Assembly: GCA_041300865.1 (NCBI GenBank)
Contig: JBFYTF010000036.1
Span: 48,006-112,005 of the forward strand
Length of the DNA stretch: 64,000 nt
Direction of reading: 5' to 3'
DNA from: JAAYZQ01 sp041300865
Lineage (GTDB): Bacteria > Chloroflexota > Anaerolineae > JAAYZQ01
A program made the position numbers and the translations under genes. Below are positions 34,471-43,048 of this stretch, one piece after another. A model generated the notes under the pieces. It was not told where the DNA came from and did not search any database. It saw only the letters and a program-made list of their open reading frames with translations. Numbering within the stretch: position 1 is the first letter of the stretch; each line of letters opens with the position of its first letter.

Positions 34471-35472
34471 CTACCGGTACCCACTGACAATGCCCATCGG
34501 ACTGGGCTCCGGCAGCCGCTGCACGGAAGGCCGGCCGAAGCCGGCGGCGGCCAGCCAGCCGAGAATGTCGTCGGCGGTGTAGACGTTGCCCCCCTGGTTC
34601 TCCACGAGCATCATCACGGCAAAGACGGCGCTGGTCGCCGGGGTTACCCGGTCGGCATCGAGCAAGAACTCGTAGACGACGACGCGACCCCCGGGCTCCA
34701 GCGCCTGATAGGCTGCGGTTAGCAGCCCCTGGTTGACGGCCGGTGGCAGGTCGTGCAAGATGTTGGACAGGAGCACCACGTCGTAGCCGCGCGGCAACGG
34801 ATCGTGCAGAAAGTCAAAGGGCTCGACGACAACCCGTTCCGCAGCGCCGGCCTGGGCGACGAACTCTCGGGCCCAGGGAACCACCGCCGGCAGATCCAGG
34901 ATGGTGACCTCTAACTGCGGATAGCGCTCCAACAGCGCCAGGGAGTAGCTGCCCACGCCGCCACCCACATCCAGCAGCCGCCGGCAGCCCTCCAGGGTCA
35001 ACTGCCGGCCAAAGTCGCTGCCAAAGAGCGCCGCCACGTCGTCCAGGGCCAACAGGAAGTTGCGCGCAGTCTGTGGATCCTCTTGCGCCCGCACCGGGAA
35101 GGGGGCCAGGGCCGCACGGTCGGTCCGCACACAGTCCGCCAGCCCTGACCAGGCGCGGTAGAAGAACGCCTCCTTGTCGATGAGGCGACCGAGGTAGCCC
35201 GGGCTGCCGGGCACCAGGGTGGCCGTGGCCATGGGACTGCACGCGTACCGGTCACCCTCCTGCACCACCAGGTCCAGGGCGACACAGGCGCGCAGCAGGA
35301 TGCCCAGGGAACGCCGCGGCACTCCCAGCCGCCCGGCCAGGTCATCCAGCGTGGTAGGGTCCACGCCCAGCTCGGCAAAGACGCCCACCTCGTGGGCCGC
35401 CATCAGGATCGCCGGAGCCTGGTAGCGGGTCAGGAGGTCGAGCACCTGGTAGGAGAATTCGCTGACTTGCAT
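34471..35472 (-). CDS. SAM-dependent O-methyltransferase (plant/COMT-like family)
   Basis: 333 aa. N-terminal winged-helix dimerisation domain (LTRYQAPAILMAAHEVGVFAEL; LAGRLGVPRRSLGILLRA) and C-terminal Rossmann methyltransferase domain with LLDVGGGVGSYSLALL at about 166-181 and VVLLSNILHDL with the catalytic-type His. Homologues methylate hydroxyl or, more rarely, N/S groups on small ring compounds. One base separates the upstream stop from the ATG at 35472, so it is translationally linked to the dehydratase. Its presence in a catabolic operon is odd; the acceptor is unknown. Confidence 0.87.
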   Translation of the reverse strand: MQVSEFSYQVLDLLTRYQAPAILMAAHEVGVFAELGVDPTTLDDLAGRLGVPRRSLGILLRACVALDLVVQEGDRYACSPMATATLVPGSPGYLGRLIDKEAFFYRAWSGLADCVRTDRAALAPFPVRAQEDPQTARNFLLALDDVAALFGSDFGRQLTLEGCRRLLDVGGGVGSYSLALLERYPQLEVTILDLPAVVPWAREFVAQAGAAERVVVEPFDFLHDPLPRGYDVVLLSNILHDLPPAVNQGLLTAAYQALEPGGRVVVYEFLLDADRVTPATSAVFAVMMLVENQGGNVYTADDILGWLAAAGFGRPSVQRLPEPSPMGIVSGYR

Positions 35473-35473
35473 C

Positions 35474-37177
35474 TCACTCCACCCATTCCGCCGGCCGGTC
35501 CTGCCTGGCGGCCAAAATGCAGCCCTCGTGACTGGAGCCAACCTCGGCCGCGTAGCGGGCCAGGTAACCGGACAGGCGCTGCTCCCGCGGCTTCCAGGCG
35601 CCGCGCCGTTCCGCCAATGCCTTGGCAGAGACCAGGAGATCCAGGCGCCGGGCGGGAAGGTCAACCACGATCTCGTCGCCGTCCTGCACCAGGGCGATGG
35701 GGCCGCCGGCCGCCGCCTCGGGGGCAACGTGCCCCACACAGGCGCCACGGGAGCCGCCCGAAAAGCGGCCATCGGTCACGAGCGACACCGTCCTGCCCAG
35801 TTCCTGCCCGGCGAGCAACGTGGCCGGGACATGCATCTCGGGCATCCCGGGCCCCCCTCGCGGGCCCTCGTAGCGGATGACCATGATGTCGCCGGGCTGC
35901 ACCGCGTGCCGGCGCAGTGCCTCCACGGCCGCATCTTCGCCTTCGAACACGCGAGCAGGCCCGCGGTGGCAGCGCATCTCGGGCGCCACGGCACTTTGCT
36001 TCACGACCGCGCCCAGGGGCGCCAGGCTGCCGGTGAGGACCGCCAGGCTGCCCTCCGCAGACAGGGGATCTCCTGTCGAGCGCACAACAGACCGCGCCTC
36101 ACCGGCGGCGGCCGGCACGTGGTCGGCCAGGGTGCCCCCGGCCGCTGTGGGCAGGTCAAGGTCGAGCCGGTCGCGCAGCTCGGCCATGACGGCCGGGATA
36201 CCCCCGGCCTGGTCCAGGGCCAGCAAGGAGTGCCGCCCGCTGGGCTTGACGTCGCACAGGAACGGCGTCTGGCGGTTGATGGCGTCGAATGCGGACAGAT
36301 CCAGCGGCACACCGGCTTCCCGGGCCAGGGCCAGCAGGTGTAGCACGGTGTTGGTCGAGGCGCCGATGGCGGCCCCGACGGTGATGGCATTGCGCAGCGA
36401 TCCTGTGCCGATGATCGCACGGGGACGCAGATTCTCGTGCAGCAGGGCCACTGCCCGGGCGCCACTGCGGTGTGCCTCGCCGCACTTGGCGCCCGACGTC
36501 GCGTGCGTCGTCGCGCTGCGGGGTAGGGCCATGCCCAGGGCCTCGGTCAGGCAGGCCATGCTGTTGGCCGTGCCCATCATCGAGCAGGCACCGGGCCCGG
36601 GGCAGATGTGGCGCTCGATCTCTGCGAGCTGCTCGGCCGAGATGCGCCCCTCCAGGTATCGGCCCGTCGCTTCCCGGGCCTGGTAGACAGCCCACTCGCG
36701 GCCCATGTACCGCCCCGGCTCCATGGGGCCGCCGGGGACGATGATAGCCGGCAAGTTGAGGCGCGACGCGACCAGGAGCGCAGCCGGCAGGCTCTTGTCG
36801 CAGGAGGTGAGGATGACCAGGGCGTCAAAGGCGTGAGCCACGGCCATCACCTCTATCGAGTCGGCGATTAGCTCCCGGCTGGGAAGCGACATGCGCATGC
36901 CGGCGTGGCCCATGGCCAGCCCGTCGCAGACGCCGATGGTGTTCACCTCGAAGGGCGTGCCGCCGGCTTCCGAGACCCCTTCGGCGGCCGCCCGGGCCAG
37001 CTCGCGCAGATGCGCGTGGCCCGGGTGTCCGCTGCTCCAGGTGCTCACCACGCCGACAAAGGGCCGGTCGAGATCGTCCCGGCCGAGCCCCAGGGAGTAG
37101 AGCAAGCCCCTCTGGCCCGCACGCTCCGGGCCGTCGGTCAGCCTGCGGCTCGGCCAGGTACTCGTCTGGTTGCTCAC
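35474..37177 (-). CDS. IlvD/Edd family dehydratase (dihydroxy-acid dehydratase-like)
   Basis: 567 aa, full family length. Iron-sulfur and metal-site segments: TSCDKSLPAALL (C126) and CPGPGACSMMGTANSM (C198); the first-cluster position reads GHPGHAHL without Cys, as in the [4Fe-4S] type. Further markers are NTIGVCDGLAMGHAGM and YEGPRGGPGMPEMH. The family dehydrates 2,3-dihydroxy acids (branched-chain synthesis) or sugar acids. No other ilv genes are nearby, so a catabolic hydroxy-acid or sugar-acid role is more likely (inference). Start is a GTG at 37177 with only a weak AGGCGAG site. Confidence 0.87.
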   Translation of the reverse strand: MSNQTSTWPSRRLTDGPERAGQRGLLYSLGLGRDDLDRPFVGVVSTWSSGHPGHAHLRELARAAAEGVSEAGGTPFEVNTIGVCDGLAMGHAGMRMSLPSRELIADSIEVMAVAHAFDALVILTSCDKSLPAALLVASRLNLPAIIVPGGPMEPGRYMGREWAVYQAREATGRYLEGRISAEQLAEIERHICPGPGACSMMGTANSMACLTEALGMALPRSATTHATSGAKCGEAHRSGARAVALLHENLRPRAIIGTGSLRNAITVGAAIGASTNTVLHLLALAREAGVPLDLSAFDAINRQTPFLCDVKPSGRHSLLALDQAGGIPAVMAELRDRLDLDLPTAAGGTLADHVPAAAGEARSVVRSTGDPLSAEGSLAVLTGSLAPLGAVVKQSAVAPEMRCHRGPARVFEGEDAAVEALRRHAVQPGDIMVIRYEGPRGGPGMPEMHVPATLLAGQELGRTVSLVTDGRFSGGSRGACVGHVAPEAAAGGPIALVQDGDEIVVDLPARRLDLLVSAKALAERRGAWKPREQRLSGYLARYAAEVGSSHEGCILAARQDRPAEWVE

Positions 37178-37184
37178 AGCTCGC

Positions 37185-38540
37185 CTACTGCACCATGCCC
37201 AGGTCTCGCTCCGCCTGGAAGATGGCGCGGTCGGTGATCTGGATCATCTCGTCGACCTCGGCCTTGGTGATGATCAGCGGCGGGCAGAACTCGATGATGT
37301 TCTCCACGCGCCTCAGGATCAGGCCCGCCTGCAGGGCAGAGGCCATGATGCGCTCACAGAAGCTGTTCTGCTCGTCAAAGCGCGCCTTGGTCTTCTTGTC
37401 GCTGACAAATTCCACGGCGCACATCAGCCCCAGGCCGCGCACGTCGCCGACGGTGGGATGGCCGGCCAACGAGCGCAGGCCGTCCAGCATGTAGGCCCCG
37501 ACCTCAGCCGAGTTCTCGACGAGCCCCTCGCGCTCGATGATCTCGAGATTCTTCAGGCCTGTGGCCGTGGATACCGGATGGTTGTTGTAGGTGTGGACGT
37601 GCATGAACGTGGGCATGTCCTCCACGATGTACCTCTTGGCCGCCGTGGCGCCGAGGGGCATGTACCCCGAGGAGATGCCTTTGGCCATGACCAGCAGGTC
37701 GGGCTCGACGCCAAAGTGCGTGATGGCAAACATCTTGCCCGTCCGCCCAAAGCCGCACACCACCTCGTCGTCGATGAGCAGCACGCCGTGCTGGTCACAG
37801 ATCTCGCGCAGGCGCGGCCAGTACTCGGGCGGCGGCACCATGCAGCCACCCGCACCCAACACGACTTCGCCGATGACGGCCGCCACCGAGTCGGGCTGCT
37901 CGAACTCGATGATCTGGGCGATCGACTCGGCACACTGCAGGCTGCAATTCGGATACTCGAGGCCAAAGGGGCAGCGGTAGCAATACTGCTCGGGGGCAAA
38001 GTAGTAGCCGGGCGGCAGTGGCTCCATGATCTGGCGCATGGGCGATAACGTGCCTGTGGCAGCCAGGGCGCCCATGGTCGAGCCATGATAGGCGCGGCGC
38101 CGGGAGATGATCTTGTACTTGCGGCGATAGCCTTTGTGATATGCCCATTGCTTGGCCAGCTTGAAGGCCGACTCGACGGCCTCACTGCCATCCTGGGTAA
38201 AAAACACGTAGGGCATGTCGCCGGGCAGGATCTGGCTCAGCTTCGAGGCAAAGTCGATGGCGGGCTGCGCGACAAAGCCGTACGGGCAAAAGTAGTGCAT
38301 CTTGCAGGCCTGGTCGTACATGGTCCGGGCCATCTCTTCGCGCCCGTAGCCGATGAGCACCGCGTACACCCCGCTCGACATGGAGTCCATGTAGCGCCTG
38401 CCCTCTGTGTCCCAGAGATAGATCCCCTCGCCGCGCTCAAAGACCAGGGGGCCCAGCTGGCTTACCTCGGAAGGCGACACGACGGGGAAAATGATGTGGT
38501 CGGTCGCTTGCTGCCGTAGGTTCTTGGTCTGCTCACTCAT
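37185..38540 (-). CDS. Class III (PLP) aminotransferase, omega-amino acid:pyruvate type
   Basis: 451 aa. PLP-site features: FTQDGSEAVESAFKLAKQWA, RRAYHGSTMGALAATG, LLIDDEVVCGFGRTGKMFA with the ring Asp, and the Schiff-base Lys in VMAKGISSGYMPLG. Length and motif spacing fit the beta-alanine/taurine:pyruvate subgroup. An unusual Cys-rich insertion is seen around YCYRCPFGLEYPNCSLQC, four Cys in 17 residues. ATG 38540 follows AAGGAGAC. Confidence 0.9.
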   Translation of the reverse strand: MSEQTKNLRQQATDHIIFPVVSPSEVSQLGPLVFERGEGIYLWDTEGRRYMDSMSSGVYAVLIGYGREEMARTMYDQACKMHYFCPYGFVAQPAIDFASKLSQILPGDMPYVFFTQDGSEAVESAFKLAKQWAYHKGYRRKYKIISRRRAYHGSTMGALAATGTLSPMRQIMEPLPPGYYFAPEQYCYRCPFGLEYPNCSLQCAESIAQIIEFEQPDSVAAVIGEVVLGAGGCMVPPPEYWPRLREICDQHGVLLIDDEVVCGFGRTGKMFAITHFGVEPDLLVMAKGISSGYMPLGATAAKRYIVEDMPTFMHVHTYNNHPVSTATGLKNLEIIEREGLVENSAEVGAYMLDGLRSLAGHPTVGDVRGLGLMCAVEFVSDKKTKARFDEQNSFCERIMASALQAGLILRRVENIIEFCPPLIITKAEVDEMIQITDRAIFQAERDLGMVQ

Positions 38541-38577
38541 CTGGCGTCTCCTTTGAATGTCGTCGCTGCGGCCAAGG

Positions 38578-40515
38578 TTACAGGCTCAGAACGGCCCGGG
38601 AAGCCGAGTGGATCGCATGGCGGATGGTCCTTGGCTCGGCGCAATCGCCGACTGCGAGGACCTGCGGTGCCACACCCTGCCAATGGCCCGGCAGCCCTGG
38701 GTCCGTCGTGCGTCCCCAGGCTACCAGCACACTGTCCGCCGGGTAGGTGGTTGCCGTCCCGCCTACGTCCGCGGCCACACCGTCGCCGCCGATGGCCGTG
38801 GCGCGGGCATTCGTGACGACCGTCACCCCGGCCTCGTCCAGCATCTTTTTCAGCAACAGCTGCCGGCCCACGTATTGCAGATAGGACGCATCGGCATAGC
38901 TCGCGCTGGGCTCGAGGACGGTGACCTCGTGGTTTCTCCGTCGCAGGGAGAGCGCGGCCTCGATGCCCTCGTTGCCGCCCAGCACGACGACCCGCTCGCC
39001 CAGCTGGGCCGTCCCCTGAAGGTAGGCCAGCAGATCGACCGTGGCCGGCCCGCCGTCCACAGGCAAGCCCGCCGGCAGCGTCTGGGCTCCCACGGCCAGG
39101 ATGACGACGTCGGCACCGCCGGCCCGCACCAGCTCGGGGGTCGCTTCCACGCCGACATGGACCTCGACGTGCAGTTTCTCCAGTTCCCGCTGCTGCCACT
39201 GGATGATGTTCGCCAGCTCGGCCATGTAGACCCGCGGCATGTTCGAGACCAGGCATACCAGCCCGCCGAGGCTGGCCTTTTCGTACAGGGTGACGCTGTG
39301 GCCCTTCAACGCGGCCAGGCGCGCCGCCTCCATGCCGGCCGGCCCACCGCCTACGACGACGACCTTCTTGGGGCGGACGGGCCGCTCCATCCTGGCGCGG
39401 ACCTCCTCCTCACGCATGACTTCAAAGTTGATCGAGCAGTCGGCGACCCACTGCACGATATGCCGGTAGGAGCAGCCGATGTCGCAGGCGATGCACTTGC
39501 GCACGTCGTCGTAGCGGCCCTCCTCCATCTTGCGGGGCAGCTCGGGGTCCGCCAGGCTCTGGCGGGCCATGGCCACCATGTCGACCTTGCCCTGGCTCAG
39601 GATCCGCTCCACGAGCTTCGGGTCGTTGATGCGGCCCACGCCGATGACGGGGATGTTCACCTTCTCCTTCACCCGCTCGGCCAGGTAGAGGATCGGCGCC
39701 TTGGGGGAGTAGAGGGGCTGGATGTTGTAATAGACCCGCTCCTGGATGCCCCCCGACACGTCGATGCAGTCGATGCCCAGCTCCTCCAAGAGCGGGGCAT
39801 AGACGTTCGCCGTCTCGTCGATGGTCAACCCCGCGTCGCCCAGGAAGTCGTCGGCGCTGACGCGGTAAAAGAGGGGGTAGTCGGGTCCCACGGCCTCGCG
39901 CACGGCCCGCACGACCTGTTTGACGATGAGGTAGCGGTCCCGGCCGTACTCGTCGGTGCGGCGGTTGCAGTAGGGCGAGACAAACTGGGAGAGCAGGAAG
40001 CCGTGGGCGCCGTGGATCATCACGCCGTCGAACCCGGCCGCCTTGGAGCGCAGCGCGGCGCGCACCCAGGACTGCACGAGCTCCTCAATCTCGGCGACGG
40101 TCAGCCCCCGCGGCCTTTCGCTCAGAGGCGGTGTCTCGTCCGACGGAGCCAGGGGCTGCCGGCCGGTGAACGCCCGGGGGGCGCAGCGCCCGCCGTGCAC
40201 GAGCTGGATGGTGCATTTGGCGCCGTTGTCATGGATGCCGCACACCAGCTCGCTCAAACCCGGAATCTGGCGGTCGTCGTAGACCCCCAGCATCCGCCCG
40301 AACATGTTGCCGTCGGGCCGGATGTAGGAAGCCTCGACGTGCACCAGCCCCCAACCCCCGGCTGCCTTGGCGGCGTAATAGGGCAGCATCCTGGGCGTCA
40401 CGTGCCCGTCCTCCGTCGCATGGTTCATGACCATGGGTGCCGCGACCAACCTGTTCTTCAGGGCCAGCTTGCCGACGTTGATGGGATTAAAAACGGCCGC
40501 ACGAGCTTCGCTCAC
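38578..40515 (-). CDS. Old Yellow Enzyme-type NADH:flavin oxidoreductase with FeS and NAD(P)-binding domains (FadH/TMADH-like)
   Basis: 645 aa, the three-part layout of 2,4-dienoyl-CoA reductase, trimethylamine dehydrogenase and related enzymes. Residues 1 to about 335 form an FMN TIM barrel (LKNRLVAAPM; IHGAHGFLLSQF with H168/H171). The [4Fe-4S] ligands are C341/C344/C348/C360. A C-terminal FAD/NAD(P) domain starts at VVVVGGGPAGMEAARLAAL. Substrates in the family are enoyl or dienoyl groups or methylated amines; the methyl-amine link to the 57-63 kb operon is noted but unproven. GTG 40515 is the start, supported by GGAGGAGACACT just upstream. Confidence 0.88.
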   Translation of the reverse strand: MSEARAAVFNPINVGKLALKNRLVAAPMVMNHATEDGHVTPRMLPYYAAKAAGGWGLVHVEASYIRPDGNMFGRMLGVYDDRQIPGLSELVCGIHDNGAKCTIQLVHGGRCAPRAFTGRQPLAPSDETPPLSERPRGLTVAEIEELVQSWVRAALRSKAAGFDGVMIHGAHGFLLSQFVSPYCNRRTDEYGRDRYLIVKQVVRAVREAVGPDYPLFYRVSADDFLGDAGLTIDETANVYAPLLEELGIDCIDVSGGIQERVYYNIQPLYSPKAPILYLAERVKEKVNIPVIGVGRINDPKLVERILSQGKVDMVAMARQSLADPELPRKMEEGRYDDVRKCIACDIGCSYRHIVQWVADCSINFEVMREEEVRARMERPVRPKKVVVVGGGPAGMEAARLAALKGHSVTLYEKASLGGLVCLVSNMPRVYMAELANIIQWQQRELEKLHVEVHVGVEATPELVRAGGADVVILAVGAQTLPAGLPVDGGPATVDLLAYLQGTAQLGERVVVLGGNEGIEAALSLRRRNHEVTVLEPSASYADASYLQYVGRQLLLKKMLDEAGVTVVTNARATAIGGDGVAADVGGTATTYPADSVLVAWGRTTDPGLPGHWQGVAPQVLAVGDCAEPRTIRHAIHSASRAVLSL

Positions 40516-40542
40516 AGTGTCTCCTCCATTCTTCTTCCGGTC

Positions 40543-41775
40543 TCAGGCCACGCTCTGGGCAGCTGCCCGGCAGGCCACGTCAAGACGAGACAGCGCATCC
40601 TCGACTTCGGCTGGGGTAATGGTCAGCGGTGGTTCGAGGCGTGCCGTGACGTCGTCGTTGATGGAATCGCCGATGATCACGTGCTGCCGGTGGACCTCGT
40701 CGACGTAGGCAGCCATGATTTCCTTGCTCTGCAGCTCGACGCCGATCATCAGCCCCAACCCCCGCACCTCCTTGATGACCGAGGGGTAGCGGACTTGCTG
40801 ATCGCGGAGCCCGGCCATAAACTGCTCCCCCCGCTCGGCGGCTTTGGCCGGCAGGTTCTCCTGCCGCGTGAACTCCATGGCCGCCTTGGCCGCGGCACAG
40901 CACACAGGGTGCCCACCGAACGTCGTCAGGTGCGAAAGCATGGGGTTGCACAGGGTGTCCATGACCTCGGGCCGCCCGATGAAGGCGCCGAGGGGCATGC
41001 CACCGCCCAACGCCTTGGCCAGCACCATGATGTCGGGCACCACGTTCCAGTGCTCGCAGGCGAACCAGCGGCCCGTGCGGCCAAAGCCCGTCTGCACCTC
41101 GTCAAAGATCATGAGCGCGCCCGTGCGGTCGCACAGCTCGCGGATGCCGGGCAGGTAGTCGTCGTCGGGGATGCGCACGCCGCCCTCGCCCTGGATGGGC
41201 TCGATGATGATGGCCGCCGTGCGCTCGTCGATGGCCTGGCGTGCCGCCGGCAGGTCGTTGAAGGGGACAAAGTGCACATCGGGTACCAGGGGCTCGAAGG
41301 GCTTGCGATAGTGCTCGCGCCAGGTCACCGACAGCGCGCCGAAGGTGCGCCCGTGAAACGCGCGCTGGCAGGAGATGATGCGGCTGCGACCGGTGTACTT
41401 GCGAGCCGTTTTCAGTGCGCCCTCGATGCCTTCACAGCCGCTGTTGGTGAAGAACGTCGTCTGCAGCTCCGGCGGCGTGACCTCGGCCAGCAGCCTGGCG
41501 GCCTCCACCTGGATGGGGATGACGTACTTGCCAAAAACCATGGTGTGCATTGACTTGTCCAGCTGGGCCTTGACCGCTGCCACGACTGCGTCGTTGCGAT
41601 GGCCAACGTTACACACGGCAATGCCGGCCAGCAGGTCGAGGTATTCTTCCCCGTCGACGGTGATGATACTGCACCCCTTGGATTCCGCCACGACCATGTC
41701 CTTGGCAAAGGGCGTGGTGCGGCAGATGTACTTCCTGTCGGCTGCGATGTATTCGGCTTTGGTTGCTGCGTCCAT
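40543..41775 (-). CDS. Class III (PLP) aminotransferase
   Basis: 410 aa. Motifs: TFFTNSGCEGIEGALKTAR, RAFHGRTFGALSV, LMIFDEVQTGFGRTGRWFA and the Schiff-base Lys in VLAKALGGGMPLGA. Closest in-window relative is the aminotransferase at 3780-5006. Start at ATG 41775, 8 bases after AGAGGG, in preference to an in-frame GTG at 41784 that overlaps the ribosome site. It follows the URO-D-type methyltransferase by about 100 bp. The amino donor is unknown. Confidence 0.9.
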   Translation of the reverse strand: MDAATKAEYIAADRKYICRTTPFAKDMVVAESKGCSIITVDGEEYLDLLAGIAVCNVGHRNDAVVAAVKAQLDKSMHTMVFGKYVIPIQVEAARLLAEVTPPELQTTFFTNSGCEGIEGALKTARKYTGRSRIISCQRAFHGRTFGALSVTWREHYRKPFEPLVPDVHFVPFNDLPAARQAIDERTAAIIIEPIQGEGGVRIPDDDYLPGIRELCDRTGALMIFDEVQTGFGRTGRWFACEHWNVVPDIMVLAKALGGGMPLGAFIGRPEVMDTLCNPMLSHLTTFGGHPVCCAAAKAAMEFTRQENLPAKAAERGEQFMAGLRDQQVRYPSVIKEVRGLGLMIGVELQSKEIMAAYVDEVHRQHVIIGDSINDDVTARLEPPLTITPAEVEDALSRLDVACRAAAQSVA

Positions 41776-41877
41776 AAAACTCACCCTCTGCGATCGTCTT
41801 GGTCCTGCAACTGCTGTTGGGCGTCACGCTGCCCTGCGGACCTGGCCGGACAGCACCGGACCGGGCCGCACCACCTG

Positions 41878-43029
41878 TCACCGGTAGTGCCCAACCTCCA
41901 GGGCAGTATCAAAGGCGGCGACAATGTTCTCCGGTGGCACCATCGCCTGGATGTTGTGCACAGCGGCAAACACATACTCACCCCCGGGGGCCAGGTCGTC
42001 GATGCGGCGCTTCACCTCGTCGGCAACCTCCCGGGGCGTGCCAAACGGCAGGACGTGCTGCGTGTCGACACCGCCGCCCCAGAAGACGATGTGCCGCCCG
42101 TAGCTCTCTTTCAGCTTCCTTGTATCCATCCCGCCGGCCGAGACCTGCACCGGGTTGACGATGTCCACCCCGACGTCGATCAGGTCCGCAATCTGCTCCG
42201 AGACGGCGCCACAGCCGTGGTAGAACAGCCTGGCGCCGGTTTTGTTCTTGATGGCGTCAAAGAGGCGCCTTTGCCTGGGCTTGATCGACCGTCGATACAG
42301 GTCGGGCGAAATCAGCCAGCCGTGCTGGCCACAAATGTCATCCCAGTAGACAAAGACGTCCAGGAACTCGCCCACCTGGTCGAGATAGTTGTTGCAGGAG
42401 TCGATATAGAGCTCGGTGAGCTGGTCCAGGAGGCGGTTGGCAAAGGCCGGTTCCCGCAGCAGGGCGACGAGAAAACTCTCAAAGCCCATCATCGTCGCCG
42501 GCTGCTCAAAGATGCCACCGCCGATGATGGCGCTGCCCGTCAAAGCGCAGCCCGAGGTCTGGGAGAGGTGCACCGCCTGCTCGCGCAGGCGGCCCAGGTG
42601 GCCGGGCGGATCAAGGGGCGGCCAGGCGTAGGCGTCCAGCGCCTGCGACGTGGCCTCCCGGACGGGGAACTCGACCCAATCGTAGTACAGCCCGCCGTCT
42701 TTGGGCATGTGGAGTTTGGCGCCCCATCGGTCGACGTAGGCATAGTAGGGACCCTCTTCAAAGACCTCGACGGGCTGCATGTCCACCGCCGGCAGCTCGA
42801 GCATGCGCAGGTCCGCCCCGAGGCGAACTTGGAGCTGCTCATCCACGTAGGGCAGCTGCTGGATAGGGTCGACGATGGTCAGCTCTTCGACGTCCATGCC
42901 GAGATATCTCTTTAGCTGGATGTAGGCCTCGCGGTGGATGGACGAGCAGGCGGTGCCGCCAAAGTCGATGGGCACCCGATCCGGCTCCTGGTGATTCAGC
43001 GCGCACGCTACTCGCTGCCGAGAGTCCAC
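41878..43029 (-). CDS. Uroporphyrinogen decarboxylase family protein (MtaA/MtbA-like methyltransferase group)
   Basis: 383 aa URO-D-fold protein. N-terminal VACALNHQEPDRVPIDFGGTACSSIH and the Zn-ligand motif H-x-C in LFYHGCGAVSEQIADLIDVGVDIVNPVQ place it with the corrinoid-linked methyltransferases rather than heme-pathway UroD. The third ligand position near the C-terminus reads AAVHNIQAMVPPENI, with His-Asn in place of the usual Cys. Such proteins move methyl groups between corrinoid proteins and a thiol or folate acceptor. Corrinoid proteins occur at 58.6 and 60.8 kb, so a functional link is possible (inference). Start is GTG 43029 after GCGAGGAC. Confidence 0.82.
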   Translation of the reverse strand: MDSRQRVACALNHQEPDRVPIDFGGTACSSIHREAYIQLKRYLGMDVEELTIVDPIQQLPYVDEQLQVRLGADLRMLELPAVDMQPVEVFEEGPYYAYVDRWGAKLHMPKDGGLYYDWVEFPVREATSQALDAYAWPPLDPPGHLGRLREQAVHLSQTSGCALTGSAIIGGGIFEQPATMMGFESFLVALLREPAFANRLLDQLTELYIDSCNNYLDQVGEFLDVFVYWDDICGQHGWLISPDLYRRSIKPRQRRLFDAIKNKTGARLFYHGCGAVSEQIADLIDVGVDIVNPVQVSAGGMDTRKLKESYGRHIVFWGGGVDTQHVLPFGTPREVADEVKRRIDDLAPGGEYVFAAVHNIQAMVPPENIVAAFDTALEVGHYR

Positions 43030-43048
43030 TTTGTCCTCGCCTGGTGAC

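Noticed and set aside
38557..41553. A 998-codon open frame on the plus strand.
   Set aside because: It is antisense to the OYE and aminotransferase genes, which have full family motifs. Its translation is rich in His/Arg/Gly/Asp with no domain, as expected from GC-rich codon bias.
41776..41877. CCGG-rich inverted repeats between the URO-D and aminotransferase genes.
   Set aside because: Pairing is short and interrupted; not distinguishable from background in GC-rich DNA.
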